Source of the DNA: Lawsonibacter asaccharolyticus
GTDB taxonomy: Bacteria; Bacillota; Clostridia; Oscillospirales; Oscillospiraceae
NCBI GenBank assembly: GCA_003112755.1
Contig: BFBT01000001.1
Coordinates: 1,178,001-1,242,000 of the forward strand
Length of the DNA: 64,000 nt
Direction of reading: 5' to 3'
The notes under the pieces are model-generated. The model did not search any database. It was not told the DNA's origin and was given only the letters and a program-made list of their open reading frames with translations. Shown piece after piece: positions 44,397-54,371 of this stretch. Numbering within the stretch: position 1 is the first letter of the stretch; every line of letters starts with the position of its first letter. The position numbers and the translations under genes are program-made.

Positions 44397-45014
44397 TTGG
44401 TACATTTTGCAGTCTGTAACGTGTCATTTACTGTTTGTTACCTTAACACAACAGGAAGTATGCTAAAACGTGAGGGTGGAACTATCACCCAAGCAGAAAA
44501 GGAAAGATTCGGACAGTCAAAAATGATTCGATATGTTTCAGGAATTGACCAGATGATCTATCCGATTGCATTCATCAAAAATAAAATACCGATGGCGAAG
44601 CGATCAATCGTTTGTAGTTATACAAAAGAAGGTCGTGCTCTGATTCATACAGAACTTAACCTTAATCAGTATGTTCTGAAAGGACTGAGAGAAAAAATAT
44701 CCGTTGGTCATAGCACAGAATACCATGACAGTAAAATATCTTTATTTTCTGCTCAAAAGGGAAAATGTGCAATCAGTGGAGAAGAATTCGCAGATGCGGA
44801 ACATGTAGCTGTATGGCTCAAAGTACCAGGATCACTTGGTGGATTTGAAAGATATAAAAACATGGTTCTGATTCACAAAAAATATCTGATTCTGTTACAA
44901 GAACTGCCCCAAGCAGCAATAAAAGACCTGATAAAAACACTCAATATCACAAAAAAGATGCTCGTGAAAATCAATAGTCTGCGAGAGCAGGCGAACCTGT
45001 CAGCAATAATATAA
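44397..45014 (+). pseudogene. C-terminal part of group II intron maturase with HNH domain
   Basis: The frame gives maturase X-domain-like sequence (ITQAEKERFGQSKMIRYVSG, KEGRALIHTELNLNQYVLKG) and an HNH-like tail (KGKCAISGEEF, ADAEHVAVWLKVPGSLGGFE) with some His/Cys positions altered. Reverse-transcriptase domains are missing, so the 5' part of the intron was lost when the zeta segment joined. The start at 44397 is only the frame boundary. Confidence 0.7.
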
Positions 45015-45046
45015 AACTTAAATTTGGTGACTGATTAAATGTCTTG

Positions 45047-45146
45047 TGAAGACAATCGATGGAGCGCCGGATGCGGTGAAAGTCGCATGTCCGGTGTGAA
45101 GTGGGGGAAAAGGTGGAGATAATATCAAAACCTTACCTATCACTAT
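45047..45146 (+). ncRNA. Group II intron domains V and VI (3' end)
   Basis: GAGCGCCGGATGCGGTGAAA followed by GTCGCATGTCCGGTGTG folds into the domain V hairpin. An A-bulged purine-rich hairpin (GGTGGAGATAATATCAAAACC) follows as domain VI, ending near CTAT. The downstream codons resume the coupling-protein frame (AETLLYTALIGYIYYEAP), so the intron had inserted in that gene. Confidence 0.75.
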
Positions 45147-46198
45147 AAGCAGAAACCCTGCTCTATACGGCACTAATCGGATATATCTACTATGAGGCCC
45201 CGGCAAATGAACAGAATTTTGCCACACTGGTAGAAATGCTGAACGCAATGGAGGTCCGTGAGGATGATGAATCGTTCAAAAATGCCGTTGACCTTCTCTT
45301 TGACGCCCTGGAACAAAAAGACCCGGATCATTTTGCCCTGCGTCAATATAAGAAATATAAGCTCGCTGCCGGAAAAACAGCGAAGTCGATCCTTATTTCC
45401 TGTGCTTCCAGGCTGGCTCCTTTTGACATTAAAGAAGTCAGGGAAATTACCATGTATGACGAACTGGATCTGGATATGCTGGGAGATGAACGGACTGCTC
45501 TTTTCCTTATTATGAGTGATACGGACGGAACCTTTGCATTTTTGATCAGTCTGATCTATTCCATTTTGTTTAACCGCTTGTGTGAGCGGGCGGATGATGT
45601 ATATGGTGGAAGGCTTCCCATCCATGTACGCTGCCTGATCGACGAGGCGGCAAATATCGGGCAGATCCCGAACCTGGAGCGTCTTATGGCGACCATCCGA
45701 AGCCGTGAGATTTCTGCCTGTCTGGTGCTGCAGGCTCAGAGCCAGCTCAAAGCCCTGTATAAAGACAACATGGACACCATCATCGGTAACTGTGACGCCT
45801 CCCTTTTCTTAGGAGGCAAAGAAGAAACCACCTTAAAAAGCTGGAACTCCCTATTGGGGAAAGAGACCATCGACCTGTATAACACCAGTGTCACAAAGGG
45901 CAATCAGGAATCCCACGGACAAAATTTTCAAAAGCTGGGAAAGGATCTGATGTCGGTGGATGAACTGGCAGTCATGGACGGGGGTAAATGTCTGTTGCAG
46001 ATCAGGGGTGTGCGGCCGTTCCTCTCCTGGAAATACGATATAACCAAACACCCAAATTACAAACTGCTTTCCGATTTTAATGAGAAGAACGCTTTTAATA
46101 TCGAAAAGTTTCTTTCTACCCGGATGCCGATGCGTCCCGGTGAACGATACCGCAATTATGAAGTCACAGCCGAAGATCTGGTTTCCCAGACTTTATAA
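45147..46198 (+). CDS. VirD4/TcpA-type coupling ATPase, 5' exon missing
   Basis: About 350 C-terminal residues, open from the intron edge. It matches the conserved end of Tn1549-type VirD4/TraG proteins: LLYTALIGYIYYEAP, YKKYKLAAGKTAKSILISC, Walker-B-like VRCLIDEAANIGQIPNLERL, ATIRSREISACLVLQAQSQL and DASLFLGGKEETTLKSWNSL. The protein would link the relaxosome to the secretion channel. The Walker A half is absent from the window, so without it the element cannot conjugate alone. The ATG at 45236 is internal. Confidence 0.82.
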
Positions 46199-46326
46199 AG
46201 TTGTTCCTGCCTGTCAAAGCATGACGCCCTGGCAGGCTTTGTTTTTGTCACGATGAAAGGAGGATTTTTTGAGGATTCGTGATTCTCCCTGAAAAGTAAA
46301 TAACCGCAGGATTTTTCCTGCCCCAT

Positions 46327-46382
46327 GCCGCCGTGCTGTTTGAAACAGATTTTTTCTAAAAACAGTGCGGCGGCTTTTTTTG
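46327..46382 (+). terminator. Terminator or attenuator before the pilin-like gene
   Basis: GCCGCCGTGCTGTTT and AAACAGTGCGGCGGC arms with seven Ts lie 129-184 bp after the virD4 stop. The 244-bp gap also has a weaker GCCTG...GCAGGC hairpin at about 46210-46236. The following gene has its own ribosome site. Confidence 0.7.
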
Positions 46383-46442
46383 TTTCCGGCCTGATACGGC
46401 CATATCACAAATTAAAATTTCTGAAATTAAAGGAGGAACTAT

Positions 46443-46658
46443 ATGGCATTTTTTGCAAGCGCGATTGATACTTTGAAGATCCTTGTGATCGCCCTGGGCG
46501 CAGGTCTGGGCGCATGGGGTGTTGTAAACCTTCTCGAAGGTTACGGAAATGATAACCCAGGTGCAAAATCCCAGGGGATCAAGCAGCTTATGGCAGGCGG
46601 AGGTATCGCTCTGGTTGGTGCAACGCTGATTCCGCTGCTTTCCGGTCTGTTCGGTTAA
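46443..46658 (+). CDS. Maff2-family small membrane protein (VirB2-pilin-like)
   Basis: 71 residues, two hydrophobic helices (TLKILVIALGAGLGAWGVVN and GGIALVGATLIPLLSGLFG) separated by a short polar loop (GNDNPGAKSQGIKQLM). This is the small membrane protein found after virD4 in Tn1549-like elements and is proposed to act like VirB2. AAAGGAGG lies 8 bases before the ATG. Confidence 0.85.
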   Translation: MAFFASAIDTLKILVIALGAGLGAWGVVNLLEGYGNDNPGAKSQGIKQLMAGGGIALVGATLIPLLSGLFG

Positions 46659-46668
46659 GGGCTGACTT

Positions 46669-47532
46669 ATGGGCAGTCTGTTTGAATGGATAACAGACTG
46701 GATTAAAGAGGGCCTGATCGATGCAATTACCGGACAGTACACCAGCATTTTCAACTCCGTCAACAACCAGGTTGCGGATGTGGCAAATCAGGTAGGACAG
46801 ACCCCGCAGGGCTGGAATGGCGGCGTGTTTTCCATGATCCAAAATCTTTCGGAAACCGTCGTCATTCCCATTGCGGGCATGATCCTGACCTTTGTTCTGG
46901 TGTATGAACTGATCCAGATGATTCTCGAAAAGAACAACATGCACGAATTCGATACATTCAACATCTTCAAGTGGATTTTCAAGACTTTTGTTGCCACTTA
47001 CCTGCTCACCAACTGTTTTACGATTGTGATGGCGGTCTTTGATGTGGCCCAAAATGTGGTGTCGCAAAGTGCCGGTGTCATAAACGGGAACCTGGATGTG
47101 CAGGCGGCGTTGTCTGATCTGGAAACCCAGCTTGAAGCAATGGGAATGTGGGAACTGATTGGACTATGGCTGGAAACCAACATCATCAATCTGTGTATGT
47201 GGGTACTGTCCATCGTGATCTTTGTCATTGTATATGGCCGTATGATCGAGATTTATTTAACCGTGAGCCTTGCACCGATCCCGTTTTCCACAATGGCAAA
47301 CCGGGAATGGGGACAAATGGGAACCGGGTATCTGCGTTCCCTTTTTGCCCTGGGCTTTCAGGGTTTTTTGATCCTGATCTGTGTTGCCATTTACGCAGTG
47401 CTGGTCCAGTCTATCCCATCGTCCGGCGACGTGCACGGCGCGATCTGGGGAACGGCGGGTTATACGGTGCTGCTGGCCTTTGCCCTGTTTAAGACAGGTT
47501 CGTTATCCAAATCCATATTTAATGCAAGATAG
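46669..47532 (+). CDS. VirB6/TrbL-like conjugation membrane protein
   Basis: 287 residues. A polar N-terminus (about 65 residues) is followed by six hydrophobic segments, including ETVVIPIAGMILTFVLVYEL and LCMWVLSIVIFVIVYGRMIE. The late motif YLTVSLAPIPFSTMANREWG is conserved among these ICE proteins. It forms part of the inner-membrane channel. Only 10 bp separate it from the pilin-like gene. Confidence 0.82.
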   Translation: MGSLFEWITDWIKEGLIDAITGQYTSIFNSVNNQVADVANQVGQTPQGWNGGVFSMIQNLSETVVIPIAGMILTFVLVYELIQMILEKNNMHEFDTFNIFKWIFKTFVATYLLTNCFTIVMAVFDVAQNVVSQSAGVINGNLDVQAALSDLETQLEAMGMWELIGLWLETNIINLCMWVLSIVIFVIVYGRMIEIYLTVSLAPIPFSTMANREWGQMGTGYLRSLFALGFQGFLILICVAIYAVLVQSIPSSGDVHGAIWGTAGYTVLLAFALFKTGSLSKSIFNAR

Positions 47533-47570
47533 CATGAACAAAACCAATTCTAAAAAGGAGGATTTTATAT

Positions 47571-48023
47571 ATGAGTAAAACCAATACAGAAAAAATGGCA
47601 CCGGAGACACAGACGCCGGAAATGGCAAACGGCATGAAGCTGGATGTCCGTGTGCGTCCGATCGCCCCAATGGGAAACCTGCTGGCGTTTGCCAATGTTA
47701 CGATTGGCGGATGCTTTAAGATTGACGGCTTCCGTATCTGTTCCAGTGAAAAGGGGCTGTATGTCAATATGCCCGCAACCCAGGATAAGGGAGGCAACTG
47801 GAAAGATGTCTGCTGGCCGGTTACGGCAGAGTTCCGCAAGCAGCTCAACGATGCCCTGATCGATGGGTACGGGCAGGCTATTGAAAATTTGCAGGCGACT
47901 CTTGAAGCAACAAAGGGAGCTGCGGAAAAGCCTTCCCTGACCGGTGCATTGAAGGAAAATGCCGGTAAGGTCAAAGAACAGCCGGCCAAACCTGCCCCAT
48001 CTAAGAATGAGCAGGCTCGCTAA
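47571..48023 (+). CDS. SpoVG-domain protein of the conjugation operon
   Basis: 150 residues. Residues about 22-110 match the SpoVG fold (LDVRVRPIAPMGNLLAFANV, GGCFKIDGFRIC, GLYVNMPATQDKGGNWKDVC, PVTAEFRKQLNDAL). SpoVG proteins bind nucleic acid and tune gene expression. The C-terminal tail is charged and low complexity. AAAGGAGG precedes the ATG. Its stop overlaps the methylase start. Confidence 0.8.
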   Translation: MSKTNTEKMAPETQTPEMANGMKLDVRVRPIAPMGNLLAFANVTIGGCFKIDGFRICSSEKGLYVNMPATQDKGGNWKDVCWPVTAEFRKQLNDALIDGYGQAIENLQATLEATKGAAEKPSLTGALKENAGKVKEQPAKPAPSKNEQAR

Positions 48024-48580
48024 TGCCGGAAACGAAACAGTACGGCATTATCTATGCCGATCCGCCCTGGCGCTATGACAGGAAACATGGAAGCGGCGTT
48101 GCGGAAAACCATTACCCCACAATGAGCATTGAAGAAATCTGTGCCTTGCCGGTATCGGAACTTGCCGCAAAAGACAGCGCCCTCTTTCTGTGGGCGACCT
48201 TCCCGCAGCTTAATGAAGCCTTCAGGGTGATCGACGCTTGGGGGTTCAAATATAAAACGCTGGCTTTTCTATGGCTCAAACAGAACCGAAAAGCGGATAG
48301 CTGGTTTTATGGCATGGGCTTTTGGACCCGATCCAATGCGGAGGTCTGCCTGCTGGCAACCAGAGGCCGACCGAAACGCCAGTGTGCGAGAATCCATCAG
48401 TTTGTGATCTCCCATATTGAGCAGCACAGCAAGAAACCGGACGAGGTGCGGGATAAGATCGTAAAACTCATGGGCGATCAGCCCAGAGTGGAACTGTTTG
48501 CAAGACAAAAGACACCCGGCTGGGATGTATGGGGCAATGAAGTGAACTGTACGCTGACTATGCCGGAGCGAAAGGGGTGA
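48023..48580 (+). CDS. MT-A70-family adenine DNA methyltransferase
   Basis: 185 residues. The catalytic motif DPPW is in GIIYADPPWRYDRKHGSG (about residue 13). SAM-site features are LFLWATFPQLNEAF and GMGFWTRSNAEVCLLATRG. It modifies adenine N6 and may protect element DNA from restriction or alter gene control. No cognate endonuclease is visible, so it appears to be an orphan enzyme. Confidence 0.85.
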   Translation: MPETKQYGIIYADPPWRYDRKHGSGVAENHYPTMSIEEICALPVSELAAKDSALFLWATFPQLNEAFRVIDAWGFKYKTLAFLWLKQNRKADSWFYGMGFWTRSNAEVCLLATRGRPKRQCARIHQFVISHIEQHSKKPDEVRDKIVKLMGDQPRVELFARQKTPGWDVWGNEVNCTLTMPERKG

Positions 48581-48586
48581 TTTTAA

Positions 48587-48994
48587 GTGCCTTATGTACC
48601 TGTACCAAAGGATTTAACCAAAGTTAAGACTAAGCTGGCCTTCAATCTGACGAAGCGCCAGCTTATTTGTTTCAGCCTTGCCGGACTTGTCGGCCTTCCG
48701 GTGTATTTCTTTACCCGCGGGGCGATCGGCAATTCGGCGGCTGTACTTTTGATGATCGGGCTGATGATGCCCTTTTTCTTCTTCGCCATGTATGAGCGTG
48801 ACGGACAGCCGGCAGAAAAGATCTTGAAGAACCGGCTCCGTTATAAGCTCTGGCCGAAGGACCGTCCATACAGGACGGATAACCTGTATAAATCTATGTC
48901 AAAGAAGGAGGTTACAAAGATTGCCAAAAAACAAGCAGCAAGAAGCTCAGGAAAAGCGTCTGCAAAAAAACATCAGGCAGGCCAAAAAGACTAG
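48587..48994 (+). CDS. PrgI-family (VirB3-like) conjugation protein
   Basis: 135 residues from a GTG start (AAAGGGGTGA upstream). The N-terminal PYVPVPKDLTKVKTKLAFNL and RQLICFSLAGLVGLPVYFF plus a second hydrophobic helix define the PrgI family, which pairs with VirB4. The basic C-terminal tail overlaps the VirB4 start by 74 bp. Confidence 0.85.
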   Translation: MPYVPVPKDLTKVKTKLAFNLTKRQLICFSLAGLVGLPVYFFTRGAIGNSAAVLLMIGLMMPFFFFAMYERDGQPAEKILKNRLRYKLWPKDRPYRTDNLYKSMSKKEVTKIAKKQAARSSGKASAKKHQAGQKD

Positions 48995-51395
48995 AGCCGA
49001 TGCAAAGCAGGGCAAAACTAAGTCTGCCCGTTCCAAGCCGTCTAAAAAAGGCGGCTTTTTTGCCGGGCTGAAAGCAGATGCCCCGCAGACGGTCCAGCAG
49101 AGCATCCCCTACCGTGAAATGTACCGGGATGGAATCTGCCGGCTGACCGATACCCTTTACACCAAAACGGTGCAATTTTTTGATATTAACTATCAGCTTG
49201 CACAGGCAGATGATAAAGCACAGATCTTCGAGGGTTACTGCGATTTCTTAAATTACTTCGATGCCTCGATCCATGTGCAGCTTACCTTTATCAACCAGCG
49301 GGCCAATATGCAGGATTTTACCAGAAGCATTGACATCCCTCCCCGCGGCGACGAGTATGACGGAATCCGCAGGGAATACGGGGATATGTTAAAGAACCAG
49401 TTGCAGAAAGGAAATAACGGTCTCACCAAACGCAAATACATTACCTTTGGGATCGAGGCAGATGACCTGCGTACTGCGAAAATGCGTCTGGAACGCATTG
49501 AAACGGATGTGCTGGCAAATTTCAAGACCCTGGGAGTTCAGGCGAGATCCTTAAACGGACTGGAACGTCTGGAACTTCTTCACAGCCAGCTTCACCCGGA
49601 CGGCCAGGAAAAGTTTCATTTCCAGTGGTCGGATCTGCCTAAGACCGGTCTTTCTACCAAAGACTTCGTTTCCCCATCCGGGCTGTCTTTTTCAAAGGAT
49701 GGAAAGACATTTCGGGTAGGCGACCATTCCGGTGCTGTCTCCTTTTTGCAGATTCTAGCGCCGGAGCTTACTGACCGGCTTTTAGCGGATCTTCTTGACT
49801 TAAACGACGCCGTGACCGTCAACCTGCATATCCAGTCTATCGACCAGGCGCAGGCGATCCGAAACATCAAGCGCAAAATGTCGGACCTGCAGAAAATGAC
49901 CATTGAGGAACAAAAGAAAGCGGTCCGATCCGGGTATGACATGGACATCATTCCCACCGACCTTGCCACCTATGGAGAGGAAGCCAAAAATCTTTTGCAG
50001 GATTTGCAGAGCCGCAATGAGCGCATGTTCCTTGTGACGGTACTGGTGGAAAATATCGCTGCCAAACGCCAAAAGCTGTTCAATGATATTTTTGCCGCTT
50101 CGGGTGTGGCACAGAAATACAACTGTGCCTTAAAACGGCTGGATTACCAGCAGGAACAGGGGCTTATGTCCTCGCTTGCTCTTGGTACGAACCAGATTGA
50201 AATTGAGCGCGGGCTTACGACCAGCAGCACAGCGATTTTTGTACCGTTTACGACCTGTGAACTGTTCCAGGAGGGCGAGGCGTTGTATTACGGCCTGAAC
50301 GCCCTTTCCAATAACCTGATCATGGCGAACAGAAAAACGCTGAAAAACCCCAATGGGCTGTTTCTCGGTACCCCAGGAAGCGGTAAATCTTTCTCTGCCA
50401 AACGTGAGATCGTCAATGTGTTCCTTCTGACGGAGGACGACATCATTATCGCTGACCCGGAAAATGAGTATGGGCCGCTGGTACAGCAGTTCGGTTCCCA
50501 GGGGCAGGTCATTGATATTTCCCCTACTTCCACGAACTACATCAACCCTATGGACATCAATCTGGACTATTCCGATGATGAAAACCCGATCACTTTGAAA
50601 AGTGATTTTATCCTGTCGCTGTGTGACCTTATCATCGGCGGCAAAGAAGGGCTTTCCCCCATTGAAAGGACGATCATCGACCGTTGTACCAGACTGGTGT
50701 ACCGGGAATACCTGCAGGACCCGTGCCCGGAAAATATGCCGATCTTAGGTGATCTTTACGAGCTGCTTTTGAAACAGTCTGAACCGGAGGCGCAGAATAT
50801 CGCAACGGCGCTGGAAATCTATGTCAATGGTTCCCTTAACGTGTTCAACCACCGTTCCAATATCCAGATGGATAAACACCGGGTACTGTGTTTCCAGCTT
50901 AAGTCACTGGGAAAAGCCTTAAAGGAAATCGGGCTTTTAATCATGCAGGATGCGGTGTGGAACCGTGTCACGGCCAATCGCTCCAAACATAAAACAACCT
51001 GGTTCTATATCGATGAATTCCATCTTCTTTTGAAAGGGCAGACAGGAAGTTTCAGCGTGGAGATCTGGAAACGCTTCCGTAAATGGGGCGGAATCCCGTC
51101 AGGTTTAACGCAGAATGTCAAGGACCTTCTGGCTTCCCGTGAGATCGAAAATATTTTTGAGAACTCGGACTTTATCTATATGCTCAACCAGGCCCAGGGA
51201 GACCGTCAGATTTTGGCAAAGCAGTTGGGGATCTCCCCGCACCAACTTTCGTATGTGACCCATTCCGGTCCCGGCGAGGGGCTTTTGTTCTTTGGAAATG
51301 TGATCATCCCCTTTGTGGACCACTTCCCAAAGGACACACTCTTGTACAGCGTGCTTACCACAAGACCGGATGAAGTGGCGGGGACCAAAGCGTGA
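48921..51395 (+). CDS. VirB4/ConE-type conjugation ATPase
   Basis: 824 residues from a TTG start with AAGGAGG 10 bases upstream. The N-terminus is basic and disordered. The central VirB4 domain contains a membrane-associated region without clear helices. Walker A is FLGTPGSGKSFSAKRE (about residue 482), Walker B TTWFYIDEFHLLLKG (about 693), with SGLTQNVKDLLASREIENI in the arginine-finger region. It powers assembly and substrate movement in the type IV secretion channel. Full length and all motifs are intact. Confidence 0.93.
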   Translation: MPKNKQQEAQEKRLQKNIRQAKKTRADAKQGKTKSARSKPSKKGGFFAGLKADAPQTVQQSIPYREMYRDGICRLTDTLYTKTVQFFDINYQLAQADDKAQIFEGYCDFLNYFDASIHVQLTFINQRANMQDFTRSIDIPPRGDEYDGIRREYGDMLKNQLQKGNNGLTKRKYITFGIEADDLRTAKMRLERIETDVLANFKTLGVQARSLNGLERLELLHSQLHPDGQEKFHFQWSDLPKTGLSTKDFVSPSGLSFSKDGKTFRVGDHSGAVSFLQILAPELTDRLLADLLDLNDAVTVNLHIQSIDQAQAIRNIKRKMSDLQKMTIEEQKKAVRSGYDMDIIPTDLATYGEEAKNLLQDLQSRNERMFLVTVLVENIAAKRQKLFNDIFAASGVAQKYNCALKRLDYQQEQGLMSSLALGTNQIEIERGLTTSSTAIFVPFTTCELFQEGEALYYGLNALSNNLIMANRKTLKNPNGLFLGTPGSGKSFSAKREIVNVFLLTEDDIIIADPENEYGPLVQQFGSQGQVIDISPTSTNYINPMDINLDYSDDENPITLKSDFILSLCDLIIGGKEGLSPIERTIIDRCTRLVYREYLQDPCPENMPILGDLYELLLKQSEPEAQNIATALEIYVNGSLNVFNHRSNIQMDKHRVLCFQLKSLGKALKEIGLLIMQDAVWNRVTANRSKHKTTWFYIDEFHLLLKGQTGSFSVEIWKRFRKWGGIPSGLTQNVKDLLASREIENIFENSDFIYMLNQAQGDRQILAKQLGISPHQLSYVTHSGPGEGLLFFGNVIIPFVDHFPKDTLLYSVLTTRPDEVAGTKA

Positions 51396-51428
51396 GGCAA
51401 AAATTAAAATGGATCGGAGGTGAGAACA

Positions 51429-54107
51429 ATGGCACACGACAGGGAATTTCAAAGGAAGCGCAAAGATACCCGGATGCCGGTGCGTGATTCCCACGGGGAG
51501 GATCAGCCGGCAGTCAGGCAGACCGAACAGGATTTTGACCTGCGCAGGGCACGGGACACCCCTTCTTCTGTCACCGGCAAAACACACAGGCAGGACATCC
51601 CTGTACAGACGGAATTTTCCCATCTGTCACCGGAAACACCGGAGTCCTTGCTGGAACAGGGCGAAGTGTATGCAACCTCTTTGGATGGCTTTTCAGATCG
51701 CTTTGAGATACCGGATGCTGCCGGAACAGAGTCCCCGATACAGGACAACGGACGAAGTAATTTCCGGCAGGAGGCTTTCAGACGTTCTCTTGTAACAAAG
51801 AATGCGACAGACCATGATACCGGAAAATATGCTCCTTCTTCCGAAGGCTCAGCCACACCGGACAGCACAGACAGATCCAGTCAGGAACACCGTTACCGGA
51901 CACATCAGCATGGGAACAAATATCAGCAGCGTTTTCAGGAAGCGGCACAGGCGGAGGAACAGGCAGCGCAGAAGGAAAAGGGTGTGGATAGCGAACCGCC
52001 AAAAACATCCAAGCTGGAATTTACTGCGGATGAACTGCCGCCGGAGACAGAGGATAAAAAGCTCACCCATGCAAGGCGGAAGGCCGAACGTACTGCACAA
52101 AAAGCAGAGCAGGCACAAAACCGGCTGCCGGCCCGGAAGAAACTGCGCATGGAGACGGTTTCCGACCCGGAGACCGGAAAAGCCAAAAAACACTTAAAAT
52201 TTGAAAAGGAGGTTAAATCCCAAAAGGCCCATGTAAAAGGACCTGTACCCCTGCGTCCGGTCAAGGCGGGCGCCAATACTGCCATTGGTTACGCCCATAA
52301 AAAGATTTATGAGGCAGAGGATGAAAATGTGGGTATCAAGGCAGCCCACCGCTCTGAACTTGTGGGCGAGGCAGGGCTTCGCACGGCATATCACCGGCAT
52401 AAAACTGCCCCCTACCGAAAGGCAGCGAAATTACAGCAAAAATCAGCAAAGGCCAACGCAAGACTTGCTTACCGGCAGGCTCTTAGCGATCACCCGGAGC
52501 TGAAGAAACATGCGATTGCCCGGATATGGCAGAAACAAAAACTGAAAAGGCAGTATGCCAAGGCTGCCCGTGAAGCCGGGAAACAGGCAAAAAATGCCGC
52601 AGTCGCAACAGAGAGGGTCAGCGTCGGTATTGTCCATGCGGTCAAACGGCACCCTGTAATCTGCCTTGTCCTCCTGCTTCTCCTTTTGGTAATTTTCCTG
52701 ATCATGTCCCTGTTTTCCACGTTCTCCAATATCGGGACCGGCGGTTTGGGAAGTCTGGCTGCTTCTACCTATCTTGCAGAGGATCAGGACATCAATCAGG
52801 CGGAGCTTACCTATACCGAGTGGGAAACGGATCTGCAAATGGAAATAGACCGGGTGGAATCAGACCGCCCCGGCTATGACGAATACCGGTATAACCTGGG
52901 CGCAATCGAGCATGACCCGTATGTGCTGATGGGGTATCTGACTTCTGCTTATCAGGGATTTACTTACGATGAAGTGGAAAGCGTGCTGCGGCAGCTTTTC
53001 CAGGAACAATATACCCTGTCCTTTTCAGAAGAAACCGAGATCCGTTACCGCACCGAAACTTCCGTTGACCCGGAAACCGGGGAAGAAACCCAGGAGGAAG
53101 TGCCTTATGAATGGCGCATCTTAAATGTCAAGCTCACAGTCACACCTCTGGAAAACCTGGTCGTTTCCCGGATGAACGCAGACCAGAAAGAGATCTGCGA
53201 GATTCTGCTGCAGACAAAAGGAAACCGCCAGTATGTCAAAAATGTTTTTGGCACCAACTGGCTCCCTTATGTGACCAGCTACTACGGCTACCGGGTACAT
53301 CCCATCAGTGGGGAAAAGAACTATCACACCGGTGTGGACATCGGGATGCCGGAGGGCACAGAGATCCTTGCCGGGCATGACGGAACGGTCACCCTTGCGG
53401 GAAATGCTGGCGGTTATGGCTTGTGTGTTGCCATTGAAGGCGAAGCATACGAAGGACATACCCTGACGACCAAATACGGGCACTGTTCCCAGATCCTTGT
53501 TTCTGTCGGGCAGGAAGTCAAAGCCGGGGATGTGATCGCAAAGGTCGGAAATACCGGAAATTCTACCGGTCCCCACCTGCATTTAGAAGTCCTGGTTGAC
53601 GGCCAGTATTTGAATCCCCTGTATTTTGCCGATACCGGCGATACCAGCGAACGGCACCTGCCGGAAGTTGGTTCAGGCGGCACAGGAAACTACTTCGATT
53701 ATGACATTCCACCGGAAGCCCTTGCAGATGAACAGTTTGCCGCAATGATGGCCGAGGCGGAAAAATATCTTGGCTATCCGTATGTATGGGGAGGCGCAAG
53801 CCCTTCCACTTCCTTTGACTGTTCCGGCTATGTGTCCTGGGTAATCAACAACTGCGGCGTTGGCTGGAATTTTGGAAGGCTGACCGCGGATGGTCTTTTA
53901 GGTGTATGTACGCCGGTATCAAGTGCGGATGCAAAACCGGGCGACCTGATCTTCTTCCAGGGAACCTACAACACCAGCGGCGCAAGCCATGTAGGAATCT
54001 ATGTGGGAAATGGAATGATGATCCACTGTGGAGACCCGATTTCTTATGCAAACATCAATACAAGCTACTGGCAGCAGCATTTTTATACATTTGGGCGTCT
54101 GCCTTAA
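51429..54107 (+). CDS. VirB1-like cell-wall hydrolase with M23 and NlpC/P60 domains (CD1108-type)
   Basis: 892 residues from ATG 51429 (GGAGG 8 bases upstream; the earlier GTG lies in that site). The first 410 residues are charged and repetitive with coiled-coil character. A transmembrane helix follows (VICLVLLLLLLVIFLIMSLF, about 410-432). Outside is an M23 domain (YHTGVDIGMP, YGHCSQ, TGPHLHLEV, about 635-740) and a C-terminal NlpC/P60 domain with Cys in DCSGYVSWVI and His in ASHVGIYVG. The two enzymes should cut peptidoglycan cross-bridges to let the transfer channel through. Type IV systems normally need one such enzyme. Confidence 0.9.
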   Translation: MAHDREFQRKRKDTRMPVRDSHGEDQPAVRQTEQDFDLRRARDTPSSVTGKTHRQDIPVQTEFSHLSPETPESLLEQGEVYATSLDGFSDRFEIPDAAGTESPIQDNGRSNFRQEAFRRSLVTKNATDHDTGKYAPSSEGSATPDSTDRSSQEHRYRTHQHGNKYQQRFQEAAQAEEQAAQKEKGVDSEPPKTSKLEFTADELPPETEDKKLTHARRKAERTAQKAEQAQNRLPARKKLRMETVSDPETGKAKKHLKFEKEVKSQKAHVKGPVPLRPVKAGANTAIGYAHKKIYEAEDENVGIKAAHRSELVGEAGLRTAYHRHKTAPYRKAAKLQQKSAKANARLAYRQALSDHPELKKHAIARIWQKQKLKRQYAKAAREAGKQAKNAAVATERVSVGIVHAVKRHPVICLVLLLLLLVIFLIMSLFSTFSNIGTGGLGSLAASTYLAEDQDINQAELTYTEWETDLQMEIDRVESDRPGYDEYRYNLGAIEHDPYVLMGYLTSAYQGFTYDEVESVLRQLFQEQYTLSFSEETEIRYRTETSVDPETGEETQEEVPYEWRILNVKLTVTPLENLVVSRMNADQKEICEILLQTKGNRQYVKNVFGTNWLPYVTSYYGYRVHPISGEKNYHTGVDIGMPEGTEILAGHDGTVTLAGNAGGYGLCVAIEGEAYEGHTLTTKYGHCSQILVSVGQEVKAGDVIAKVGNTGNSTGPHLHLEVLVDGQYLNPLYFADTGDTSERHLPEVGSGGTGNYFDYDIPPEALADEQFAAMMAEAEKYLGYPYVWGGASPSTSFDCSGYVSWVINNCGVGWNFGRLTADGLLGVCTPVSSADAKPGDLIFFQGTYNTSGASHVGIYVGNGMMIHCGDPISYANINTSYWQQHFYTFGRLP

Positions 54108-54125
54108 CAGATTGGAGGTAATAAA

Positions 54126-54371
54126 TTGAATCCTAAAATTGAAAAACTGGAAAAGGAAATTGAAAAGACCAAAACAAAGATTGCGGAAATGCAGGCAAAG
54201 CTCCATAAGCTGGAGGAACAGAAAACAGAACTGGAAAATACCGATTATGTGGCGGTGGCGCGCAGTTTCAAACTGACGCCCCAGCAGCTTGCGGATTTTT
54301 TGAAATCACAGCAGGCAGCCCCTTCGGAAACTGTTTTACCGCAGGAGAAGGAGGATGTGCATGAGGCTTAA
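54126..54371 (+). CDS. DUF4315-type small coiled-coil protein
   Basis: 81 residues from a TTG start with GGAGGTAA upstream. Residues 1-40 are a coiled coil (KIEKLEKEIEKTKTKIAEMQ) and the C-terminus has KLTPQQLADFLKSQ. It is always placed between the hydrolase and DUF4366 genes in this ICE family. Role unknown. Confidence 0.78.
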   Translation: MNPKIEKLEKEIEKTKTKIAEMQAKLHKLEEQKTELENTDYVAVARSFKLTPQQLADFLKSQQAAPSETVLPQEKEDVHEA

